Assembly: GCA_001599975.1 (NCBI GenBank)
Contig: BCIO01000004.1
Span: 2,577,328-2,641,327, forward strand
Direction of reading: 5' to 3'
From: Cystobasidiopsis lactophilus
Taxonomy: Eukaryota > Basidiomycota > Agaricostilbomycetes > Agaricostilbales > Chionosphaeraceae
DNA: 64,000 nt
The first letter of the stretch is position 1. Each line of letters starts with the position of its first letter. The notes under the pieces were generated by a model. The model saw nothing but the letters and a program-made list of their open reading frames with translations, was not told the DNA's origin and did not search any database. This document shows, in pieces, positions 23,141-33,477 of this stretch. Made by a program: the position numbers and the translations under genes.

Positions 23141-24591
23141 ATGGGCTGCGCACAATCTTCAACCCAAGGAGTCCTACTGGAAGACCGCTCATCTGATGGC
23201 ACTGGATCGTCCGTGTCTTTGAGGATCGACGGCGAGCTCAAGGCGGCCAGGGAGCTACAGAAGCGGACGGTGAAGGTGAGGCCCACTTTCTCTCTTTCCA
23301 GCCATTAGCACCGGCTGACTCCGGATGGTTTCCGAACAGGTGCTCTTACTGGGAGCTGGCGAGAGTGGCAAGAGCACGGTGGTCAAATCGATGAAGCTCA
23401 TCTATGGTCAAGGCTACTCGATGGTGGAGCGGCAGTCCTTCGTCGATGTGATCATGGTCAACTGTCTTCAATCAATGCAGGCACTGGTGTGAGTCCGTTT
23501 GGTCGATCCATGGGCCACTTTGGCACTGGAGGCTCAAGGAAGTTGGCAGAAATGCTTTGCCACGACTGGGGCTGACTCTCGAAGACCAGCACCGAGACGC
23601 CGCATCCATCGTTGTCTTTGCCGACCCTGCTCTCAATGCATACACCTTTCGAGAATCCCTGGCGCCGGCCATCTCTCGGCTGTACTCGTCCCGGGCCATC
23701 CAGTCAGCGCTTCTTCGGAGGTCCGAATTTCAACTCGTTCGTTGCTCACCCCACGGAGACAAAGTTGACGATGTGGCTGACGCCGAATGTGCAGAATGAC
23801 TCGGCGACTTACTTCTTCGATGCGATTCCGCGAGTGGTCGAAACTGGCTACAGCCCAACAGACGACGACATTCTGCGCTCGAGGGTTAAAACCAGCGGCG
23901 TGGTCGAGACGACGATCAACATCAAGAACCGAGTCTTCAAGATCACCGATGTCGGCGGACAGCGAAGCGAGCGGCGGAAGTGGCTCAACGTCTTCGAAGA
24001 CGTGCAAGTGTTGATCTTTGTAACTGCCCTCTCGGAGTTCGATCAGCAACTAGCCGAAGACGAGTCGGTGGTAAGTCCATGTGGAGTAGTTGGTCTGGAA
24101 CGAAAAGCTGACAGTGTCGCCCAGACGAGGTTCGGCGAATCGCTGGGGCTGTTCGACAAAGTCGTCAACTCGTCCTGGTTCGCGAAATCGACCATCATCT
24201 TGTTCCTCAACAAAGTCGACCTCTTCACCCAGAAGCTAAAAGTCAGCCCTATCGAGAAAGCGATCCCTGTCTTCCCCGCTGGACGTGGCCTGGAGCCCGA
24301 GTTTGCGTGCGTGTTCGCTGGCCTAGCCCACTTGAGTGCTCCCTGGCTGAGTCTGAGCGAGACGTGCACAGCGCAAAGTGGATACGGCAACAGTTTCTCG
24401 ACGTCTGCAACAACAAGAGCAAGCCGGTCTACTCTCACCTCACCCAAGCCACCGACACCAAAGTCATGCAGCATGTGCTGGCCGCAGTGACCGACTCCAT
24501 TCTCAGGACCAACCTCCAAAACACAGGCTTGATTGTATGTCTCTCAGTCATGACAATGCGCCTGCCTTCCTAATTTGGTGCCCCGCAGTGA
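23141..24591 (+). CDS. Heterotrimeric G-protein alpha subunit, copy 2
   Basis: Seven exons splice in phase to 364 residues: 23141-23275, 23340-23488, 23550-23736, 23795-24070, 24125-24306, 24372-24534, 24589-24591. The protein starts MGCAQSS, a complete myristoylation/palmitoylation signal (Gly2, Cys3). G boxes: GAGESGKST, RSRVKTSGV, DVGGQRSERRKW, LNKVDLF, TQATDT. Like copy 1 it ends GLI followed by an intron and then a stop-only exon. Residue conservation in every nucleotide-contact loop suggests an active GTPase. The head-to-tail order and shared last intron indicate an old tandem duplication, with later intron gain in copy 1 or loss in copy 2. Receptor and effector cannot be inferred. Confidence 0.95.
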
Positions 24592-24819
24592 TTTGATCCA
24601 TTTTCCATTTTTGTGAAACGGCCGCTCTCATTCGGAGGCCCTTCTTATTCTTCGCGAGTGTAACAGAGGTTGTACGTTGTTGTCAAGGGCCGCGGTGCAA
24701 AGAACAGCTCAACTCTGTGCTGATGTCTAATTTACCTTTCGCGTTCGATGTTCACAAGTTTCAAAAGTTCTCTCTTGGGGCCCCTTGGGGCTTTATCTCT
24801 TGGACAAGGCTCCAAACAT

Positions 24820-25294
24820 CTAAGCGTTCTTGCTCTGGTCGGTGGCCTTGTTCGCCCCGTCGCCTTGCTGGTCCGCAGCCGAGTCGTCGGCGTCGTTCGC
24901 GTCCTTGCTCTTGTCCTTGTCACCGCTGCCCGAAAACACGTTAGCGGCTGGTCAAACGGCGTCTTCTTGGTTCTCACTCGAAGTTGGTGTCAGACGTCTG
25001 GTCCCCAAGATGATCAGCCAAAAGATAAGGCACCATGACATGACGACACCAACCTTTTCGCCAATATGCTCGAAGCCCGGGATCTTGGAGCCATCAGCAG
25101 GTCTGGAAGGCAGCGAGTCAGCTGGAGCATCTTGAGGCGTGGTTCAAGGCAGAGGGAACTCGCTGCTTGGCGTCCCAGTCTGGTCGCGTTTCGTGAGCGT
25201 TGTTCGCACTGGGGCAGGGCAAGCCGGGCTTACTCTTGGACAAGTCCAAATTCGGGTGGGGGTCGCTCATAGAGGCTCCTTGTTCTTCGGACAT
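24820..25294 (-). CDS. Small hydrophilic Asp/Lys-rich protein, unknown function
   Basis: I do not recognise this protein. A three-exon model gives roughly 90 residues: MSEEQGASMSDPHPNLDLSK joined in phase 1 to NAPADSLPSRPADGSK, then IPGFEHIGEKVAANVFSGSG, then a charged tail rich in Asp, Lys, Asn and Gln ending DQSKNA. Introns lie near 25142-25231 and 24945-25048. The strongly hydrophilic, disordered composition recalls stress-protective hydrophilins and LEA-like proteins, but no family motif was recognised. An alternative without the second intron would run into a hydrophobic stretch (WCLIFWLIIL) and stop earlier. The model depends on splice choice; moderate confidence that a gene is present. 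Confidence 0.5.
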
Positions 25295-25815
25295 GTTGTA
25301 GACTTGGCTGTGTGAGGAGGAGCACTGGAGAGACCGAAGGCTTGAAAATCCGGGGACGTCATGCACATGACCTGTCGGCCATTGTCGCTGAATTTTGCTT
25401 GCATGAGGAGGTGTAGCGCCCCCTCTCCGCTTCCCGTCATTTGGTCTAACCTATCTTATCTTGACGTTTGCTTGGACGAACTCTTCCACGATCCACCACG
25501 ATCCTAATTTATTCTATTCGCCTGTTTAAAAACTTCGCTGTCCAAAGCCGGCCCAGGAGGCGCAAAAAGTAAACAGGAGAGCTGCTCGCTCAAGCATTCC
25601 CGACCTCCTGTCCTCTCGGGCGCCCCTTACAAGACATTCCCACACCTCGGAGCGCACGGCCAACACACAAGCAAGGGGGACCAAAGCGGTTGGATGGATG
25701 CTGCAGATGCAAGACGGCCGCTCATCGCAAATCTACACCGGTAGCCGGTCCGATGTGCTGCTCGTCTCCGACACGCTGGCCCTCGCTGGTGGCCGGGACA
25801 GGGAAGCGGCGCTAA
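25295..25815. promoter_or_regulatory. Divergent intergenic region before four-TM protein gene
   Basis: About 520 bp between divergent genes. An in-frame ATG at 25697 starts a leader-like open frame containing GELPSYQ, but it cannot be joined in phase to the transmembrane region with the splice sites I see, so it may be a 5' leader or an alternative first exon. Confidence 0.4.
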
Positions 25816-27544
25816 ATGGTGAGCTTCCGTCTTACCAGGCAGCCGCAGCGCATGAACGAAGGTGGGCGCTCAACAGAGATTCGCCGGATTCACAATGCAG
25901 AGGGAGTGCAGAAGCGGCGCACGGCAGCGGTCGTTGTAAGTCCCAATTCTGACTTTCATACATCACAAAGGAGGTCTGGGTGGGCTCACCAATGGTTGCA
26001 ACAGGCCGGCTTCTTCTCCTTGCTGGTCTTGGGCGGCTCCGGCTTCATGCTCGCCTACTCGATCATGTCCGTCATCCGGATGGTCAAGGCCACCACCGTG
26101 CCAGTGTCAAGACAGATTGTCGCCTACGTCGAGCTCGTCGTCTTTGCCTTCTCGGCCCTCGTCGCCGCCGCCACCATCCCGTGGCTCCGATTGCGCCGGC
26201 CGTCCAAGTTCAGCAGGACCATCCTCGTCCTCGCTTTTCTGGTCTTCTTGTCCGAGCTCGCAGTGGCACTGGTCAACATGGTGCTGATCTGGGTGTGGAA
26301 GCCCAACATCCAGCAGCGCTGCCTCAAGTGGAACGTCGATGTGGCGTGGTGGCAAAACCCGGACGCTTGCGAGGCGGACCCCAAAGGCTCAACGGACGCT
26401 TTCATGATCGCTGCCGGGTTGCGCCTGGTCGTTGCCATCGTCCTCGGGGTGCGTTCCTACCCTTCCCTCATCTCATCTGGAGATGCTTGAACTGAGGTGA
26501 GAGACACAGGCATTCTGGGTCGCCTTGCTCCACCTGTTCTCCCGCACCTTGCCATTCTCAGCAAAGCAAATGTCGACTGCCACCGCCGAGTCGCTTTCGG
26601 CCTCTGAAGACATCCAGGCCGTGCTGGCGCAGTACGGCACCCAGCTCATCAACCTGCCCGCTGGCAGCGTCGCTCATGTGGAAGAGGGCGGCTTGCCGTT
26701 CATGCCTCAAGAGCGGACCGTGAGATCGGCAGAGCTGCAAAAGGAGGACGAGCCGCAATCGACGGCCGGCTGGCTGTGGTCGAATGTACAGTGGCTCTTC
26801 GGGTGGTCCAAGCCAGAGCCGGCGACGGTCGACATCGAGCACAAGGACCAAGCCTCGCCTTTGTTGGTCGCCGAGCCCGAGCCCAAGCCTTTGCCGCCCG
26901 CCACGCTCAACCCGCACCAGACCACCCGGTACAGCAACAACCCGCTGCACCCTGATTACTCGCCCTTCCAATCCCCTCGTGCTCGACCCCTCCCGCAACC
27001 CGGTTTGCCACCTGGTGCCCTCCGACCCGGCTCAGGGGCGCCGATCCCCGCGGCACCCATGGCCGAGCGCTCGCGCTACGTCCCACCCTTCTTCAAGGGC
27101 CACCAAAGGTCGGAGAGCGACCAGGCCGCTTCCGTCCCTCTGGTAGCTTCCACCTCGCGCCAGTCGCAGCCCGAGCCAGACCACCACCAGCCGGCGGCCG
27201 ACCTGTACGACGGCGTGGACAACTCTTGGGAGGAGTACGACAGCCAGCACTCGGACGACTACGCCATGGAGCGGTTGGACGACTTCCCGCAGCCGCAACC
27301 TCGCAAGGACTCGAGCGGGTCCATTGGCGAAAGCCCGTCGTCTCGCGGGGGGCCGCCGGCGCCGGAGAAGCAGATCATCTACATCCAGATGGGCGACGGC
27401 CGGCTGGTGCGCAAGCTGAGCACCATCCACTCGGAGGCGACGGGCGAGATGTCGAGGTCGGGCAGCGTGGCTTCCACCATCCCGCCTTCCCTGGTCAGCC
27501 ACGGCCACGACTTCCCCGGAGCGTGGCGCCGCAGCATGGAGTAA
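25816..27544 (+). CDS. Four-transmembrane protein with long disordered cytoplasmic tail
   Basis: Function not recognised. Exon 1 starts at ATG 25816 (a second ATG is at 25852), and a phase-0 intron joins QKRRTAAVV to AGFFSLLVLGGSGFMLAY. Four hydrophobic helices follow: that one, VAYVELVVFAFSALVAAA, TILVLAFLVFLSELAVAL, and LRLVVAIVLG continued after another phase-0 intron by AFWVALLHLFS. Between helices 3 and 4 lies a loop with two Cys (QQRCLKWNVDVAWWQNPDAC). The remaining 330 or so residues are Pro/Ser/acidic-rich and probably disordered, ending DFPGAWRRSME. The topology fits a fungal plasma-membrane or vacuolar membrane protein of unknown type. The start is uncertain by tens of residues. Confidence 0.75.
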
Positions 27545-27909
27545 AACCAACCCTCCCCTCCCCTTTTTCCTTTCTCGACGACTTCTTTTCTGTACGACCT
27601 TCACGAGAAAAACGGCCTTTTAACGACCTCTCTTTAACGTCTGTAAAAACACCCAAAGTCGCATTTCCCCTCCTCTCTTGTTGTTCGGTTCTTGTCTCCC
27701 CTTTTGGACAATCTTATAGAGTCTCGCCGCCCAACGAAATCCGAGGTCCCTTTCTGTACCTCTTTCTTTCATTTAGAGTTGGATCCCACAACAGTTCACA
27801 CACGAAATTCTTTTTGGTGTCCATAAGTTCCTTGTATTTAAAATAAGCCCCCGCAACGCCATGCAAGAATCTCTTTCTCAAAGTGTTTCCTTATTATTGC
27901 ACGAGAAAC
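27545..27909. other. 3' regions of two convergent genes
   Basis: About 365 bp, T-rich on the plus strand (27560-27870), fitting 3' untranslated sequence of the four-TM gene and of the convergent IPI3 gene. No coding frame of note. Confidence 0.5.
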
Positions 27910-29724
27910 TCAAGACTCGTCCATCGCGTCTTCCTCCACTTCTTCGGGTAAAGGCACTTCCAACTTGAACGTGCCATCCACCACGCCTTGCCACAGGGCG
28001 TCGTTGAGCTTCAACATCTTGTCCACCTGCGCCTTCAACTTCAAGTTCTCCTGCGCCAGCAAGTCCGCTTGGGTGGTGGGCTCCAAAGTGATCTTGTCCT
28101 CCCCTCCTCTAGGTCTCGTCGGTGGTGGGGCTGGAGCTATTTGCGTCGGCGTGGAAGAAGAAGAAGCCAAGAGTTTCCTGTTGGCGAACCAAGAAGGAGG
28201 CGCGCCCAGGCCGACGTCGTAGATGTCGTCGGCGTTGGGGACTTGGGCGTGGAGGGCGCGGTGGGAGTTCCTTCTGGATTCCTTGGTCTCTTTTGTATGC
28301 GACAAGGTTTTGACCCTAGGTTCGACTTGTTCAGTGGGGGCTTGGCGGCGGAGGCCGGCGGAGGCGATTTCGGAGGGGCGGAGGAAGGTGGTGAGGAAGG
28401 ACAAGGGGGAGGTCGAGGTGGTGGGGATGGTGCGGATCAATTGGAGGGAAGGGCGGGAGAGGATCAAGACGGAAGTCGAGGTGGACAAAAGCAAGTGGGA
28501 GGAGAAAGAGGACAAGTGCATGGCGTGCAGTTCCTCCCTGTCCGAAACCACTTTGGTAGTCAGCATTTTGAAAAGCGGACTAAAAGGTAGGGAGGGAACG
28601 AACGAGGACTTGTACACCTCGTCGTCGTCCAACAAAGACGGGACGGCGTTGCTCGACCTCTGGTTCCAAAACGAATCGGCGACCTTGACCTCTGCAGCCG
28701 AGTAGGTGGGCAAGGTCTTATACAGATCGACCCTCTTAACAACCCAGGCGCTCTTCTCTTTATCGCTCTTAGGCGTCAACTCGACCAAAGCGTAAAAGTA
28801 GCGCTCGCAAGGGTCCAAAACGACCTTAACCGCGGTCGCGGCGTGGGATGGGGTTTGGGGGAGGTTGAAGGAGATTTGCCGGGGCGCCGAGTCGGAGAGG
28901 GACCAGAGCTTGACCGTGCCGTCTTTACTGGCTGACAAGACGCGCAAGTCCCGGCCTAGGCCCGAGCCGAGGGAGAGGGAGGTCAGGTCCTGCGCGTGCT
29001 CCCTGAGCGTCTCGAAGGGTTTCAAAGGGTCGTAAGGGTCTTCCAACTCCAATATTCTATCATCGAACACTTTCAGTTTTCATGGGCGCGGAGAGAGAGA
29101 GGGAAGAGGACACGGACGAGGATAAGTGCCAGAGGTGGATGGAAGCGTCGGCCGAGCCGGAGACCAGCACGTTGTCGTCCGCCGCCCAAGCCAAAGCGGT
29201 GACGGGTCGAAAGTGGGCGTCGAACACGTTGTGCAGCGTGCCGTTCGATAACTATTGCCACACTCACTCTCAACATTCAAAATATTCAAAACTTGGCAAA
29301 AGGGGGACTCACGCTCCAGAGGAAGATCTTGCCAGTCTCTTCTCCGCCGGCTAGGAACTCGCCAGAAGGGGAAACGGCCATGCTGGTTAGTCGGACGGGC
29401 ATTTGGGTTTTACTGAGCGCCGCTTCCTTCGAGTGTCCACCTGCCCTAGTCAGACTTCGTGAACGTCTATTTGCAAAGTATAGGGAGACTCGCCTTTGAC
29501 AAGGAGAACGCATTGAGAGTTCCTTTAGCTGGCCCAGAGAGGTGGACGATGGTGTTGGGCGAGCCATTCGCTGCGACCAAAAATGCCGCTTGGGCTTTCG
29601 CACTCGTCCCTGTTACAGAGGGAGGCAGCTTGAAAGCGATGAGCTGTTGACCTGTGGCCAAGTCGTTGATTTGCAAAGTCGAGGCTGAGGCGAGGAGGAC
29701 CACTTCTGCCGGGAGCGTGTCCAT
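27910..29724 (-). CDS. IPI3: Pre-rRNA-processing WD40 protein IPI3 (WDR18)
   Basis: Component of the Rix1 (PELP1-TEX10-WDR18 type) complex that acts with Rea1 in 60S ribosome maturation. Starts MDTLPAEVVLLASASTLQ at ATG 29724, the first in-frame ATG. WD40 blades are seen in order: LQINDLATGQQLIAFKLP; TSMAVSPSGEFLAGGEETGK; a short exon encoding AHFRPVTALAWAADDNVLVS and the following ADASIHLW; then LSASKDGTVKLWSLSD. The C-terminal part has the Ipi3-like coiled tail (LAQENLKLKAQVDKMLKLND) and an acidic end. Introns are short (near 29070-29090, 29255-29312, 29437-29497). The ATG-to-ATG distance to divergent OST48 is 46 bp. Assignment rests on fold order and the tail helix; another nuclear WD40 protein is possible but less likely. 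Confidence 0.78.
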
Positions 29725-29770
29725 CTTTGACCTTGGTTGGAGTAGAACAACCTTGTGTGTGGCTACAGTG
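29725..29770. promoter_or_regulatory. 46-bp bidirectional promoter between IPI3 and OST48
   Basis: Only 46 bp separate the two divergent start codons. Each transcript's leader must therefore overlap the coding sequence of its neighbour or be almost absent. This is seen directly from the two gene models. Confidence 0.7.
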
Positions 29771-31210
29771 ATGAGGTTGGCGTGGTGGTTAGGGTTGGCA
29801 GTGGCGCCTTGGTTGGTGAAGAGCAAGAGCAGCTCGGGCGACAAGTTGTTAGTCGTCTGCCCGACCGAGGAACAAGGCAGCTTCTCCCAACTCTGGGCTT
29901 CCCTCCGCCGTGCGTCTCCTTCTTCTCTCTGTGGACCCTGGATCTATCACTGATTGTTTGTGACTTGTCTGTGACATAGAACGAGGCTTCGACTTGACCC
30001 TGCGCACTGCTCAAACTGGCCCGGGCTTGTTCGAGTTTGATGCGCCCGCGTTCGACCATTTGATCCTCTTCTCCCCTCAATCCAAAGGTTCGTCGTCTTA
30101 CACATGGTATCAGTGATCATGCTGATAGTTATCACAACAAAGCATTCTCGGCCGATCTCAACCCGCAATCGCTCTTCCACTTCCTCTCCTCCAACCGCAA
30201 CATCCTCCTCGCCTTGACGCCCAACTCGGACTCGCTCGTCTCCTTCGCGCGAGAGTTCAACTTGGAGTTCGACTTGAAATCCCACTCGATCATCGACCAC
30301 CACCTTCCTTTGGTTCAAGGCCAGGTCGAACTGCCTTGGGGCGAAGACCGGGTGCTTTACTCTGGCCTTGCCCACGCTTTACCTACGCACTACCCTCTGG
30401 CCTACCCTTTCTTAAAAGGTGCACCCACGTCTTACTCGTACGACGGGAGCACCGTCGAATCCGACCTCGACGGCTCTTCCACCTTACTGCAAGGCGACAA
30501 AGCGCATTTGGTCACCGGCGTTCAAACCTTGGTCAATTCCCGAATCACCTTTTCAGGCTCGCTGGAGATGTTCAAAGATGATTATTGGCACGTCAACCAG
30601 GACTTTGTGGAGAGGGTCACCAAGTGGACTTTCTTAGAGGATCAAGTGTTGAGGATCGACGGGGTGGAACATAAGCGAGTAGGCCACGGGCAACAGGAGG
30701 AGTATCAGATTCGACAAGACTTGGTTCGTCCTCTTCACTTTCATTTTGGGGGGAATGGGGGCTGACGATTGGAATGGGGCGAACCAGGTCTACTCGGTTG
30801 CTATTTCCCAGTTCCGAGGGGATCACTGGCAACCTATCCACCTGCCCGATTTGATGCTCGAAGTCCGAATGTTGGACCCCTACCTCCGCCTTCCCTTGAT
30901 CCCCTCTCTCCTCCCTTCCTCCTCCTCCCAGGGAGGGCAAAACACCTCGACGCTCTACTCGGCCTCGTTCAAATTACCAGATCAACACGGCGTGTTCACC
31001 CTCTTGACTTCTTACCATCGCCCCGGGTGGACTGGGTTGGAGGAAAGGAGGACGGTGGCGGTCACTCCGCTAAGGCATGATGAGTACCCTCGGTGGATCG
31101 ACTCCGCTTGGCCGTATTACGCCAGCGCGCTGCTTACGGTGTGCGGGTTCGTCGGGTTCGTAGGGGCGTGGTTATCGCTGGCGCCACCGGAGAAGTCCAA
31201 GGTTCAGTAA
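29771..31210 (+). CDS. WBP1: Oligosaccharyltransferase 48-kDa subunit (OST48/WBP1)
   Basis: Essential ER-membrane subunit of the complex that transfers glycan from dolichol to Asn of nascent proteins. ATG 29771 gives a signal peptide (MRLAWWLGLAVAPWLV) followed by SGDKLLVVCPTEEQG. A phase-1 intron (about 29912-29980) joins to RGFDLTLRTAQTGPGLFEFD and FDHLILFSPQSK, the conserved N-terminal domain. Further segments are ALTPNSDSLVSFAREFNLEF, LPWGEDRVLYSGLAHAL, SGSLEMFKDDYW and VFTLLTSYHRPGWTGLEE. One C-terminal membrane helix (YYASALLTVCGFVGFVGAWL) and a short cytoplasmic tail ending KSKVQ complete it. A further intron is near 30724-30787. Length about 430 residues, normal for the family. Confidence 0.93.
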
Positions 31211-31406
31211 CCACCCCTTGATTGCGCCGCTCGCAGTTCTTTTGGGCCCGAGAGACTAGAAACAATGACAAATGACAAATGACAAACGAAACTGCGTAGA
31301 ACACGCAGCCGCAAGAACTGGGAGAACCACCACCCGCAGAGGAGAGACGCGCAGCACGAGACGGACGAGACACTGCGCATGAACGCCTTCTTGGACTTGG
31401 ACAACG

Positions 31407-33211
31407 ATGAAGTTGACAGCTGCAGTCCTAGGTGCGTGCCTCACTATATATAGAGACAGAAGGGCTGAACAGAAGCGAAGGGCTGCTGTTCGCCAGCCAA
31501 GCGGTTTCGGTCCCGTTGGTCGACGTGGAGCATACGACTTTAGCCTTGGATAAGACTCGGTCGACTTTGGACGAGGGCTTGTTGGCTTTACATTTAACCC
31601 GAGTCGTAGGTTCTCCTCCCCTTGGAGTCTGTCAAGGATGAAGGTTGAACGGGGTGGCAAAAAAGGATGATCTCATTGACGACGCCGCCTCAGGGGAGGA
31701 CGCTCTGCTCTTGGAGCGCATCACCCACGTCGCCCTCAACTTGCAGGTCAACGTCCAAGATGGCTCAGTCACTATCAACGGCCAGCGCATCCCCTTGCTC
31801 TTGCCTCAAGACCAAGGCTTGAAGGTGGAAGTCGTCCAGGCGGAGGTTCGCATTCTCAATCCTTCTCAAGCCGTCGTTATCAGTGGCTTAAAGGAAGTGT
31901 GGCGAACAGGCTTATAGATTGGCAGGAGACTTACCCGCTGCGTTTTATGAGCCGGAGCATATCCAAGAGTTGGTCGACCAGCTCTCGACCGGTTCGTCCT
32001 TTGCCCTCATACCATCAGTTCCTTCGATTCTGATTTCATGTTGGGTGTACCGAACAGGCATCGTCTCGGTCGAGGTCCGATTGGAGAGCCAGACCATCCC
32101 CGTGGACGCGGTCGCCACCGAGCTGGCCGAGGAGGACGCGGTGCTCATCTCCGCCGTGGACAACGTCTCCTTGAGGAGGATTGGCATCTTCGTCACTGTT
32201 CGTCGTCCTTAAACCTATTACTTAGAGAGCATCTCTGACGGACATGGGACGGCAACAGATCAACGAGATTGAAGGCAAAGACTTTCATCATTCCAAGACG
32301 TGAGTTTTTTGGCCACTCACTCCAGAAAGAAATGTCCTTTTTAAGCTTGCGGACGTCCATCTCACAGAGTATACACGCCCATCGTGCAACTGCTCGTGGC
32401 TGCTCAAGACGTGGACGACGGCCACCGGATCACCAAGATCTCCACCCTGTCCGTCGGCGGCGAGCCCGTCTCCGCCCAATCCCTGCCTTCCACCTCGGAC
32501 TTCCTCCCTGACCTTTCTGGCATGCTCCCTCCCACCATCGAGGAGCAGGCGGCGGACTTGCAGCAGGCGGCCGAGAACCTGCTCCAGGACGCGCAGGACG
32601 GCGTGGCCGAGGCGAAAGCGCAATTGCACCAGCTCTGGACGGAGCACCGGTCCGAGGCGTCCAAGTTCTGGGACGCCTTGGCGCACATGTTTGGCGGCCA
32701 GCCGAAGTACATCGATTCCCCACCGCCGTTCTACAAACCGGACTTGGCGGCTGGACCTTATGCTGGCTCGAAGGGCGGGAGGAAAGGCTTGGCTTTGGGT
32801 CCTCATCCTCCTTCTTTCACCGAGGAAGAAGAGGAGGATGACTCGAGGCATGATGAAGAAGGCCACCACCATGGGCACCATATGAAGCACAAGAAGGCGT
32901 GCTTGATGCGCAAGATCGTCCATGGCTTGCAGTTCATCTTCGCCGCCCTGGCTTTGGCGCTCACCTCCACCCTGCCCGGCGTCCTCCTCCTCGGCCTCCT
33001 CACTGGCGCCTTGACCTTCAAGCTCACCCGCGCCCTCGTCCGCCGCCACCGACAAAGACTGGCGCTGAGGGAGGAATCCCTGCCCCAGTATGCCGGGGAG
33101 GGGTTCGGCGAGGAGGAGAAGGTCCAGCAGCCCCCAGCTTATGCCGATTCCCCCGCCGCGGCCGCGGTCACCATCATCTTTGACGCGGACGCACCGGAAG
33201 AGAAGGCCTAA
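31407..33211 (+). CDS. Secretory single-pass membrane protein with His-rich stretch and PPxY tail
   Basis: Function not recognised. A candidate start at 31407 gives MKLTAAVLG, a possible signal peptide, but the join to the next coding stretch (EGLLFASQAVSVPLVDVEHT) would need a very short intron, so the start is unsure. Luminal segments include ERITHVALNLQVNVQDGSVT, LPAAFYEPEHIQELVDQL and VYTPIVQLLVAAQDVDDG; several short introns interrupt them (for example near 31608-31699 and 31982-32056). Near the C-terminus come an acidic run, a His cluster (GHHHGHHMKHKK), one membrane helix (ALALTSTLPGVLLLGLLTGA) and a cytosolic tail with LPQYA and QQPPAYADSP, a PPxY motif of the kind bound by Rsp5/Nedd4 WW domains. 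Good confidence that the gene is real; role unknown. Confidence 0.72.
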
Positions 33212-33477
33212 GAACCTTTCTTGGGTGGGATTCCGGGTTGTACTAGGACACTCTCTCTTTTTACTCATTGACTTCCAAGCAAAAAGCATTGTACGACGAC
33301 GACCTCTCGTTTCTGTTCTCTCTTCCCCCCTATGCATTGATCGTTAGAAATTTCATTGTGATTTACTCGTTGTTTTGGCGCTGTCGACTTGAGAGTAACT
33401 CTCAGCTGTTGATTTCGTCTCAAAGGGATGTGGACAACTCTTCATTCTCTGAATTCCACGCTCAACCCATTCCCACT

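Noticed and set aside
25697-25954. Alternative first exon of the four-TM protein (contains GELPSYQ)
   Set aside because: Cannot be joined in phase to AGFFSLLVLGG with any donor seen; the frame from ATG 25816 joins in phase 0.
27032-27604. 190-codon minus-strand open frame
   Set aside because: Antisense of the Pro/Ser-rich tail exon of the four-TM protein; composition is Arg/Val repeats typical of shadow frames.
32288-33337. 349-codon minus-strand open frame
   Set aside because: Antisense of the last exon of the His/PPxY membrane protein. The sense frame has a membrane helix and ordered motifs, while this frame has none.
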